The notes: generated from the letters alone by a model not told the origin. A stretch of 14,111 nt of DNA from Acidimicrobiaceae bacterium (GCA_013044415.1 JABEUO010000029.1:1-14111), one strand, 5' to 3'. Positions 6,665 through 12,992 are shown, counted from the first letter of the stretch. Translations and numbers: made by a program.

Positions 6665-8605
6665 GTGGCTATAAAGACGACGAGCATCGCCCAAGGTGGC
6701 GATGGAGGTCGAGCAGTAGCCGAGGAGAAGAAGGGATTTCGGCTTAATGTCTTTACTGGACTGATAGTCGGAGTTCTTGGATACCTCTTTGGACACTGGA
6801 TGGGAAACGCAATCGCCGGCGGTTACCAGCAGGTAGTCGGGTCTGGCCAAAATGATGTTGCTATCCTTCTCGGCTTTATATTCGGTACGATCGGATGGTT
6901 TTTGGGTCTTGGGATCCTGAACTATCCGATTCAAAAGATGGCAGGCATAGAGCCGCCGGCAGAGAAGTACGAGTATGAACCGGGGGTAATGAAGTACTTC
7001 CGGTACACGCTGGACAACAAGGTGGTTGGAATCCAGTACCTCTTCGGCATGCTCTTCTACTTCTTTACCGCTGGCCTATTAGCAATGGGTATCCGGACAG
7101 AACTGCTTTCGCCGACGAACCATATTTGGGGACCGGCGACATACCTCGAGATAGTTGGCGAGCACGGCACCATGATGATGATGATGATGACATCGGTCGT
7201 CATGGGTCCTTTTGGAAACTATCTAGTGCCATTGATGATCGGCTCTAAGAGGGTCGCCTTCCCTAGGTTGGAGGCGGCGGCGTTTTGGTTCACTCCTGCG
7301 GCTTACATAATCCTCTTGTCGGCTCTATGGCAGGGTGGCTTCCAATCTGGTTGGACCGGATACGCCCCGCTTTCGATACAGCAGGGTGTAGGGCAGGATG
7401 CATACCTATTTAGCTTTGCACTCCTTGGATTCTCGATGATTACCAGTTCGATCAATATGACTGCGACGATCATCAACTACCGTGCTCCGGGGATGCGATG
7501 GAGTAGATTGCCGATGATCGCTTGGGGCATGATCACCGTCGCATTTACCATGCTCCTATCCGTGCCGATCCTGATCGACGGACTCTACGTAATGGGACTC
7601 GATAGGAGCGTGCAGACTGCGATGCTCTACGCTGGACACGGCGGTAGTTCATTCCTGTGGGAGAACCTCTTCTGGTTCTTCGGTCACCCCGAGGTCTATC
7701 TACTGGCGCTACCAGGTTTCGGTCTGACAATGGAGATTCTTCCAGTCTTTGCCCGAAAACCGCTCTTTGGTTACCGTACCGCTGTCGCTGGTATGGTCGG
7801 AGTCGCCGTCTTGAGCTTCTTCGTGTGGCAGCATCACCTCTTCCAGAGTGGGATGAATCCCGACATGCGGCCGCTCTTCATGCTTACCACGGAGTTGATA
7901 TCGATTCCTACCGGGTTTATCTACCTAGTGGGTCTCGGGACGCTGTGGAGGGCGAGGATGCGTTTCGACGTGCCGATGCTCTTCATGCTGGCGGTCTTCT
8001 TCAACTTTCTCTTCGGAGGAATCACCGGAGTGTACGTATCTGACGTTCCGGTGAACGTGACCGTTCATGGAAGCTACTTCGTGATGGCACACTTCCACTA
8101 CACGATCATGGGTCAGCTGATCTTTGCGGTGATGGGGGCCATCTACTACTATTCGCCGCTTTACTTTGGGATAAAACTGAACGAGAAGTGGGGAAAGATT
8201 CACTTCTGGACGATGTTTGTCTCCTTCAACTCGACCTTCTTGCCACTCTTCGTCCTCGGACTGTTGGGTATGCCTCGAAGGGTCTTCGAGTATGCGGCAA
8301 GGCTCCAGCACCTGAACCAGTGGGTGACGATCTCCTCCTATGTCCTGGGACTCTCCTTGACTTTCTTTGTGATCACCTTCGTCTGGCAGCTAGCGGTTAC
8401 CAGGCCGAAGAGTCCGCTAAATCCATGGCAGTCTCGTGGTCTTGAGTGGCAGGTCGGTTATCCTATCCCACCGGGTAACTTTGACAAGATTCCGGTGATC
8501 CTGTCTGGACCGTATGAGTATGGGGATCCGAACGCCCTACCGGTTGCGGATCTCAAGCCCGTTGAACCAAGTGCGGTCGGAGTGAGTAGTGGGGGTGAAA
8601 TATGA
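6665..8605 (+). CDS. coxA: Cytochrome c oxidase subunit I (aa3-type) with altered proton-channel residues
   Basis: Catalytic subunit that reduces O2 at the heme a3-CuB site. From GTG 6665 (GGAGG five bases upstream) it has 646 residues. A TTG at 6653 is in frame but lies inside the ribosome-binding region. Ligands are complete: heme a H167 (GEHGTMMM) and H478, heme a3 H476 (AHFHY), and CuB H341 with the cross-linking Y345 (GHPEVY), H390 and H391 (WQHHLF). E343 and the GMPRR propionate arginines are kept. Aligned by eye with Paracoccus, D124 is R196, N131 is E203, K354 is I419, S291 is M356 and the Mg-site D404 is G469. N113 is kept as N185. Two additional helices (about 29-50 and 65-86) precede the canonical first helix (about 119-141). 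An (ATG)6 run encodes M170-M175. The stop overlaps the coxC start (ATGA). Confidence 0.96.
   Translation: MAIKTTSIAQGGDGGRAVAEEKKGFRLNVFTGLIVGVLGYLFGHWMGNAIAGGYQQVVGSGQNDVAILLGFIFGTIGWFLGLGILNYPIQKMAGIEPPAEKYEYEPGVMKYFRYTLDNKVVGIQYLFGMLFYFFTAGLLAMGIRTELLSPTNHIWGPATYLEIVGEHGTMMMMMMTSVVMGPFGNYLVPLMIGSKRVAFPRLEAAAFWFTPAAYIILLSALWQGGFQSGWTGYAPLSIQQGVGQDAYLFSFALLGFSMITSSINMTATIINYRAPGMRWSRLPMIAWGMITVAFTMLLSVPILIDGLYVMGLDRSVQTAMLYAGHGGSSFLWENLFWFFGHPEVYLLALPGFGLTMEILPVFARKPLFGYRTAVAGMVGVAVLSFFVWQHHLFQSGMNPDMRPLFMLTTELISIPTGFIYLVGLGTLWRARMRFDVPMLFMLAVFFNFLFGGITGVYVSDVPVNVTVHGSYFVMAHFHYTIMGQLIFAVMGAIYYYSPLYFGIKLNEKWGKIHFWTMFVSFNSTFLPLFVLGLLGMPRRVFEYAARLQHLNQWVTISSYVLGLSLTFFVITFVWQLAVTRPKSPLNPWQSRGLEWQVGYPIPPGNFDKIPVILSGPYEYGDPNALPVADLKPVEPSAVGVSSGGEI
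7172..7189 (+). repeat. coxA: (ATG)6 triplet microsatellite inside coxA
   Basis: Six uninterrupted ATG codons encode Met170-Met175 in the helix carrying the heme a ligand H167. Paracoccus and bovine subunit I have mixed residues here (for example HGILMMFFMV). Counting from this His to the conserved Asn of FGN gives 18 residues here against 19 in those enzymes. Replication slippage in whole triplets would change helix length without breaking the frame. Confidence 0.9.
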
Positions 8606-9249
8606 GCAACGCTGTCAGCGAAAATGTGACCGTGGACGAGGAGCAGTACTACCACGACGCTAACCTTGGAGCGATTTGGAGTGCTTCTAGGACCTTGATA
8701 GCCGTGGTTTCCACGCTATTTGGTGGCTTGGTTTTCTCCTACTTCTACCTCCGTTCCTTGAATTCGCACGGGCTTTGGGACCCAAATGGTATTAAAGCCT
8801 CCCCGTTGTTAGGAACCATAATTCTGGCATTCATCATCGCAAGTGCAGTCATAATGCAGGTGGTGAACCGAAGGCTTCGAATGGGGATCACCATCGACTG
8901 GCAGGTGGGGGCTTTGGCGGCACTAGGTCTGGGTGTGCTTGCGGGCGCTTTTCAGATATGGATCCTTACAAGGCTGAACTTTATGCCGGGTTCTTCCGGC
9001 TATGCCGGGGTATATGTGGCTAGCGGCCCGGTGAATGCGTTAGTAATACTGCTAAGCATGTACTGGTTGGAGACGCTGGTCGCTCGTTCGATTAGGTCTC
9101 GGAAATTGACCGCCCAAGACGGCGGAATTGGAGTCTCAAGCCAGCCCAGTGCGGAAAACTTTCGTGCTTCCCTTGATGGCTTTACCGTCTTTTGGACCTA
9201 CTTTGCGGTGCTGAGCATCGTCGTCTGGTACCTGCTTTACGTACTTTAG
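8602..9249 (+). CDS. coxC: Cytochrome c oxidase subunit III
   Basis: Non-redox membrane subunit that stabilises subunit I and supports proton uptake in canonical aa3 enzymes. It has 215 residues with five hydrophobic helices (about 27-50, 66-87, 101-122, 133-155 and 194-214), like the short five-helix form. Features include FSYFYLRSLNSHGLWDPNG after the first helix and a C-terminal FTVFWTYFAVLSIVVWYLLYVL, which replaces the usual HFxDxVW helix; the conserved His is Thr/Tyr here. The start ATG overlaps the coxA stop by four bases, with a GGGGGTG ribosome site. Identification rests on position plus the topology and these motifs, since subunit III is weakly conserved. Confidence 0.9.
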   Translation: MSNAVSENVTVDEEQYYHDANLGAIWSASRTLIAVVSTLFGGLVFSYFYLRSLNSHGLWDPNGIKASPLLGTIILAFIIASAVIMQVVNRRLRMGITIDWQVGALAALGLGVLAGAFQIWILTRLNFMPGSSGYAGVYVASGPVNALVILLSMYWLETLVARSIRSRKLTAQDGGIGVSSQPSAENFRASLDGFTVFWTYFAVLSIVVWYLLYVL

Positions 9250-9261
9250 CTATTCGAAGAT

Positions 9262-9288
9262 GTGGCCTTCAGCTGCGCTGGGGGCCAC
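9262..9288 (+). promoter_or_regulatory. 12-bp hairpin between coxC and the small downstream gene
   Basis: GTGGCCTTCAGC (9262-9273) pairs with GCTGGGGGCCAC (9277-9288) around a TGC loop, with two G-U pairs in the middle. No U-tract follows, so it is not a standard terminator. It sits 13 bases after the coxC stop and could act as an mRNA 3'-end stabiliser or processing signal that sets the ratio of the distal gene. Confidence 0.55.
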
Positions 9289-9347
9289 GAGATCTGCCGA
9301 TGAGGGTTAGCTCTTTTCGGCCTGACCAGTTACTAGGAGGTGATCGG

Positions 9348-9470
9348 ATGCTCGGTGTGGTAACACCGTCGAATACCCCAGCAGGGGGCGATTTGACTTT
9401 GCTTATTCCCCTAGGAGTATTTATCTTGGCGGTCTTTATGGGATTTCTTCAGAGGAGAAGAATCCACTAG
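9348..9470 (+). CDS. 40-residue one-helix protein, candidate small oxidase subunit IV
   Basis: A short gene at the end of the oxidase operon. Its ribosome site AGGAGGTGATC (9335-9345) is an 11-base complement to the 3' end of 16S rRNA, and the ATG starts seven bases after AGGAGG. This is the best ribosome site in the window. The product MLGVVTPSNTPAGGDLTLLI... has a short polar N-terminus, one hydrophobic helix (about residues 17-33) and a basic end (LQRRRIH), so an N-out, C-in topology is likely. Short one-helix subunits at this place occur in bacterial aa3 oxidases (CoxD/CtaF-like, including coxD in the A. ferrooxidans operon). Assignment here is by size, topology and position, not by sequence match. 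The intrinsic terminator follows 14 bp later. Confidence 0.7.
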   Translation: MLGVVTPSNTPAGGDLTLLIPLGVFILAVFMGFLQRRRIH

Positions 9471-9484
9471 AGAAGTTGTAAGTT

Positions 9485-9521
9485 ATGGGGTCGTTCCGGG
9501 TGGAGCGGCCCCATTTTCTTT
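9485..9521 (+). terminator. Intrinsic terminator of the ctaB-cox operon
   Basis: ATGGGGTCGTTCC (9485-9497) pairs with GGAGCGGCCCCAT (9502-9514) around a four-base loop GGGT, including two G-U pairs. TTTTCTTT follows immediately. A 13-bp stem with a U-tract right after the one-helix gene is a textbook Rho-independent terminator. An in-frame ATG inside the stem is not the start of the next gene. Confidence 0.9.
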
Positions 9522-9610
9522 GTCCGGCGACTGTCACAGTTACCAGTTATGGTTTTGTTGTATCGGGCGTGGGCCCCAAGTTGTGCAACGATCAACGGGG
9601 GCGCATAGCT

Positions 9611-10471
9611 GTGGCAGAACCTGATTTTAAATTACAAGTTGGTGCCGTTCAAAGGCGGCTTATCGAAGCCTTGGATTCCGTGGTCTCTTCCGGCGGTTAT
9701 CGGGAGTTTTTAGAATTTGCGGCGAAACTTCCGAATTACTCTGCTAGGAATACCCTTCTGATATTCTCGCAGGCCAGGGAGAGGGGTTTCACTCCGAGCA
9801 TTGTTATGGGTTATAGAGCATGGCTGACTCGGGGACGCCATGTGAAGCGGGGTGAGCGAGGTCTTCGCATCTGTGTCCCGGTCACTTCAAAGTCGAGCGG
9901 TTCTCTGGGCCAAGTCGAGCCGGTACTTAGGTACTTCAAGTCGGCGACGGTCTTTGATATCTCTCAAACCGAGGGTGAGGCGATCCCCGAGCCCTTGCTC
10001 CCTTGCTTCCTGGAAGGCGAGGCGGATCAATTCCTCTTTGATTTCTGCGTTGCCGAGGTCGAGAAGCTGGGCTTTTCAGTGCACTTTGGCGAACTGGAGG
10101 GGTGCAATGGGCAGACGAATTTTACCGACCGGTCGGTGGTGGTTGCTAGGGGCCTTCCACCACTCCAAAAGGTAAAGACCGTCCTGCACGAGCTGGCGCA
10201 TGCAACGATGCACAACAGGGCGGACATTGAAGTACCGACGGCAGAACTAGAGGCTGAATCGTCTGCCTATCTCATCCTAGGTACTCTCGGAATCCAGAGT
10301 GAGGATTTCTCCGTACCGTACCTGATTAGGTGGTCAAAAGGCGAAACCAAGGACGTTGAGGACGCTTCGTTGCGTGTTAGCGATTTCGTAGTCAACTTTC
10401 TGAGGCGTTATTACGATGGAGTTTTCAATCGGGTGGGTGCTGAGTTTAATCCGGAGGGCAAGGTTGCGTGA
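9611..10471 (+). CDS. ArdC-like protein: ssDNA-binding N-domain plus HExxH metallopeptidase
   Basis: From GTG 9611 (GGGGG seven bases upstream) it has 286 residues. The N-terminal part matches the ArdC/LtrC ssDNA-binding domain: YSARNTLLIFSQ (43-54), MGYRAWLTRGRHVKRGERGLRI (66-87) and VFDISQTEGE (114-123). The C-terminal part is a zincin: VLHELAHATMH with H193, E194 and H197, and a third-ligand Glu in ELEAES (E214 or E216). ArdC of plasmid pSa protects incoming single-stranded DNA from restriction and resembles peptidase/SprT-like folds. Chromosomal relatives are common in Actinobacteria and their role is mostly unknown. No conjugation or phage genes are seen nearby, so an antirestriction role is only a possibility. 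It follows the oxidase terminator and overlaps the next gene by eight bases, so the two form their own unit. Confidence 0.85.
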   Translation: MAEPDFKLQVGAVQRRLIEALDSVVSSGGYREFLEFAAKLPNYSARNTLLIFSQARERGFTPSIVMGYRAWLTRGRHVKRGERGLRICVPVTSKSSGSLGQVEPVLRYFKSATVFDISQTEGEAIPEPLLPCFLEGEADQFLFDFCVAEVEKLGFSVHFGELEGCNGQTNFTDRSVVVARGLPPLQKVKTVLHELAHATMHNRADIEVPTAELEAESSAYLILGTLGIQSEDFSVPYLIRWSKGETKDVEDASLRVSDFVVNFLRRYYDGVFNRVGAEFNPEGKVA

Positions 10472-10898
10472 GATAACTGAGGAGCTGTGGGAGGAGTACC
10501 TGACAGCTCGGCTGGATGTTCTCCTCCCCCAGGGCGACCGGGTCGAGCTACGTGATTGTGGAACAGAGTATTTTGGCGCTCGTAGCGCAGTGGTACTTAC
10601 CGCCTGGAATCCGATGGGTGAGGAGGTGGACCTCGAAGAGAATGAGCGGAAAAACGCTGAACTCGCGATGGACCTCGCCGCCCTGTCGGTGGACTTTTTG
10701 CCATGTATCGGATCGTCGGCTGATACAAGCTATCGGGAAGCTGGATTTATCGCCTTCGACCTCGACGAAGAACTGGCGATCGGGTTGTTGAGGAAGTATC
10801 GGCAGCTTGGTTACTATTTTGCTTTGGGTAGGACAATAGAGTGTCGTCTCAGCGATTCCGATGAAAAAAGAGAGGTCAAAGAGATCTCGACACGGTGA
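10464..10898 (+). CDS. DUF3293-type protein coupled to the ArdC-like gene
   Basis: From TTG 10464 it has 144 residues; GGAGGG lies five bases upstream and the start overlaps the preceding stop by eight bases. The core VVLTAWNPMGEEVDLEENERKNAEL (about residues 43-67), the P-x-x-G segment near residue 80 and the end YREAGFIAFDLDEELAIGLLRKYRQLGYYFAL recall DUF3293, a small soluble domain of unknown function (TAWNP, N-x-x-R/K-N and a late FGQ-x-A-like helix). It has no signal peptide or membrane helix and is rich in Glu, Asp and Arg. Translational coupling suggests a joint role with the metallopeptidase, which is inference. An upstream ATG at 10416 would extend it by 16 residues deep into the previous gene and has a worse context. 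Confidence 0.7.
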   Translation: MREITEELWEEYLTARLDVLLPQGDRVELRDCGTEYFGARSAVVLTAWNPMGEEVDLEENERKNAELAMDLAALSVDFLPCIGSSADTSYREAGFIAFDLDEELAIGLLRKYRQLGYYFALGRTIECRLSDSDEKREVKEISTR

Positions 10899-10929
10899 TC
10901 GACACCGTTGGTTAGGGGCCTCCCCTAAC
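10893..10929 (+). terminator. Tandem hairpins at the end of the ArdC/DUF3293 unit
   Basis: CGGTG-ATCGA-CACCG (10893-10907) overlaps the stop codon. It is followed three bases later by a perfect 8-bp stem GTTAGGGG (10911-10918) and CCCCTAAC (10922-10929) with loop CCT. There is no U-tract, so this may be a Rho-independent-like or processing signal rather than a strong terminator. Confidence 0.45.
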
Positions 10930-11532
10930 TGATTGCCAGTTGTTTGGGTCAGGTTGGCCCATTGCCATTCTCGGGCTATTGTCATGCCGAACCGGTCCGC
11001 CACGTGCCACGACACGGGCCGAAGACAAACCTGCTACCGCCGCCGGTTGCTCGGGATCACTTGTGGTCATCCGGTAGACAACTTTTCAGTGGTTATACAC
11101 TGCCGCTGAGTTTGAATTAGTGGAAGCTAGCTGGCGACATTGACCGAGATCGTGGTATGACGACACCGTTCCGTGACGACATCGTGAGGTGACTATCCCG
11201 GTTTTTTCTGCCTAGCCATCTGGGCCTGCGAGCCAAGCATCCTACCTGGTGGTCAAGCCATTTCACCTCTTATTGGCAAACTGCATTATGTTTGCGCAGT
11301 TGGACCGTCCGGGTTTAGTGAACTCTAATTCGGTCCTCGATCGATTTGTCAAGGGATCGGTCAACGACGCCAACGAGGAATTGTCCGTCCTGGTGGATGT
11401 CACCTGCCATCTTCGGGTTCGAATTGTATATTGCGACCCCTTTTCTGAGGTCAGAGCTAGTTTTTGTAATGCCGGATGTAGCCTGGAGGTTGATAGCTTC
11501 TCATCGAGGTGTCCAAAGGATAGGTCGGCCGA
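10899..11532. other. 634-bp stretch with no supportable gene
   Basis: Several frames stay open for 60-100 codons on both strands (for example 11249-11548 plus and 11263-11577 minus). None has a ribosome site with recognisable protein motifs. Items seen are a hairpin CAGTG-GTTATA-CACTG (11087-11102), a repeat TGACGACA at 11158-11165 and 11174-11181, and a T6 run near 11202-11207. The part around 11060-11102 (TGGTCA ... ACTTTTCAGTGGTTATACAC) resembles the multi-repeat ends of some IS21-type elements, but no transposase is readable. It may be a decayed insertion plus the mscS promoter. No tRNA, rRNA or CRISPR structure was recognised. Confidence 0.5.
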
Positions 11533-12435
11533 TTGGCGATATTTTTGACGAGTTCTTTCCACAACGAGATCTTCCAACTAGGGACCTGGTCTAAAACCAG
11601 GGGCCTAGAAATAGTAATGATCGCAGTCGGTTCCGTGTTGGCTGCGAGGTTTACTAGGTGGATTTCGAATAGTGCCGAGTCGAGCCTGGTAAGAAGGGCT
11701 AAGACCGAGGTCCATGACGAGCTTGTGAGGTCGGAGAGATCCAAATACGTCCACGCTATGGTCCAGGCGGTGGGTTGGGGAGTTACGTCGGTAATCTACT
11801 TCGTCTCGACCTTGATGATAATTATTCGTGTTGGAGTGCCGATCAGTTCGCTCGTCGCACCGGCAACGGTCATGGGGGTCGCCCTTGGTTTCGGTGCCCA
11901 AAAGCTGGTGCAAGACCTGCTGGCGGGATTTTTTATCTTCGCGGAGAGGCAGTTTGGGGTCGGCGACGTTATAACTATCTCGGCACCCGGTGCTACGGTG
12001 GGTGTGTCTGGGACGGTTGAGGAACTTACCTTGCGGATTACCAGGATTCGGACGCTTTATGGTGAACTGATCGTGGTCCCTAATGGCGAGGTAAGACAGG
12101 TAGCTAATATGTCGAAGGATTGGTCACAGGTAGTCCTTGACGTCCAGGTTCCCATCGAATCGCACAAGTCAGAGACCATCGAACTGATGCGGAGGATCTG
12201 TTTGGAGTTTGGAAAAGAGGAGGAGTGGTCACAGTACCTCCTCGCACCACCCGTAGTAACCGGCATCGAGGCGATACATATCGGATATTTCCAGCTCAGG
12301 GTTCTGGTCCGCACCCTGCCGGCCAGGCAGTGGGAGGTAGCTCGTGAACTGAGGCTTAGACTGCTTGAGGCTCTAGATGATGCGAAGCTCCTTAGCGGAT
12401 CTGCGAACTCCCCGATAATCCAACAGGTGGTTTGA
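11533..12435 (+). CDS. MscS-family mechanosensitive ion channel
   Basis: A small-conductance mechanosensitive channel that releases solutes on hypo-osmotic shock. It has 300 residues with three membrane helices (about 25-41, 77-98 and 105-138). The pore-lining third helix and its exit are clear: VAPATVMGVALGFGAQKLVQDLLAGFFIFAERQFGVGDVI, the Gly/Ala-packed MscS helix with the kink and the GD turn. The beta domain follows with GTVEELTLRITRIRTLYGELIVVPNGEV (160-187), then an alpha/beta C-terminal domain. The TTG start at 11533 has AAGGA 12 bases upstream, which is rather far. TTG 11545 is an alternative, while ATG 11618 would cut into the first helix. The Thr-rich gene follows one base later. 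Confidence 0.92.
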   Translation: MAIFLTSSFHNEIFQLGTWSKTRGLEIVMIAVGSVLAARFTRWISNSAESSLVRRAKTEVHDELVRSERSKYVHAMVQAVGWGVTSVIYFVSTLMIIIRVGVPISSLVAPATVMGVALGFGAQKLVQDLLAGFFIFAERQFGVGDVITISAPGATVGVSGTVEELTLRITRIRTLYGELIVVPNGEVRQVANMSKDWSQVVLDVQVPIESHKSETIELMRRICLEFGKEEEWSQYLLAPPVVTGIEAIHIGYFQLRVLVRTLPARQWEVARELRLRLLEALDDAKLLSGSANSPIIQQVV

Positions 12436-12436
12436 G

Positions 12437-12793
12437 TTGTCTATAAAAAGTGTTCGGCGCTCGACCTGGCTGTTGGTAGTGATCTTCATCGCTTCGGCTA
12501 TGGTCTACGCCGACAATCGTCCGGCTCCACCGCCACCGACCATTCTCGTGCCGGCGATAGCCGTGACCCAGACTACAACTACCACAACTACCGAAGCGCC
12601 GCGGCCGACTACAACAACTTCAACGACCACGACAACATCAACGACGACCACGACGACCCTGCCCAAAGCCTCGTCGACGACCGGGGTAGGTGGTTCCACG
12701 ACGACGACTTCTACCTTGTCGGGAGCCTCGACTACTTCTACCACCCTGGCACCCTCGACTACGACCACCACTTCGTTGAGCTTTGGTGGTTGA
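12437..12793 (+). CDS. Thr-rich low-complexity exported or membrane-anchored protein
   Basis: Begins at TTG, one base after the mscS stop, with AGGTGG six bases upstream. The 118-residue product has a basic start (MSIKSVRRS), a hydrophobic segment (about 10-25, ending SAMVYADN, a possible signal-peptidase site) and PPPP at about 31-34. A long low-complexity tail of Thr with Ser and some Pro follows. Such tails resemble O-glycosylated or wall-spanning linkers of actinobacterial surface proteins, but no functional domain or sorting signal is attached here. The repeated ACN codons make the antisense frame look like a Val-rich protein, which is an artefact. The function is unknown; coupling to the channel gene suggests a cell-envelope role. 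Confidence 0.7.
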   Translation: MSIKSVRRSTWLLVVIFIASAMVYADNRPAPPPPTILVPAIAVTQTTTTTTTEAPRPTTTTSTTTTTSTTTTTTLPKASSTTGVGGSTTTTSTLSGASTTSTTLAPSTTTTTSLSFGG

Positions 12794-12907
12794 CGAAAGC
12801 CGTCAAAAGGTCTCGCTCTATTGCTGGTGTTTCAAACTTGTGGGTATCTGGCAGGAGTTTTCGCTAGCTAATTTGTGACATCCTTTTTGGCAAGTGGTCT
12901 ACTTGCT

Positions 12908-12924
12908 CGATGATCCCGTCATCG
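12908..12924. terminator. Hairpin between convergent genes
   Basis: CGATGA (12908-12913) and TCATCG (12919-12924) form a 6-bp stem with loop TCCCG, in the 199-bp space between the plus-strand Thr-rich gene and the minus-strand HAD gene. No clear U-tract lies on either side, so its role as a bidirectional terminator is tentative. Nothing else was recognised in this spacer. Confidence 0.3.
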
Positions 12925-12992
12925 GTCTAAAGTTGAGAATTTCACGGCCAAAGTGTGATTGACGTTGAAATACTGCCACGACTCGAGGAACG

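Noticed and set aside
9192..9347. Longer form of the small oxidase gene starting inside coxC
   Set aside because: The extra part is a shadow of coxC and the hairpin spacer. The ideal ribosome site points to ATG 9348.
9485..9610. N-terminal 42-residue extension of the ArdC-like protein from the ATG at 9485
   Set aside because: The ATG lies in the stem of the strong oxidase terminator and has no sensible ribosome site. GTG 9611 with GGGGG upstream starts right before the conserved domain.
11249..11594. Overlapping open frames on both strands before mscS
   Set aside because: No recognisable motifs, mutually overlapping, and no ribosome site that distinguishes one of them.
11585..11601. Hairpin CCTGGT-CTAAA-ACCAGG as a terminator
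   Set aside because: It lies inside the mscS reading frame near its start and no U-tract follows.
12505..12771. Minus-strand Val-rich open frame
   Set aside because: It is the antisense image of the ACN-repeat Thr tail, with no independent start signal.
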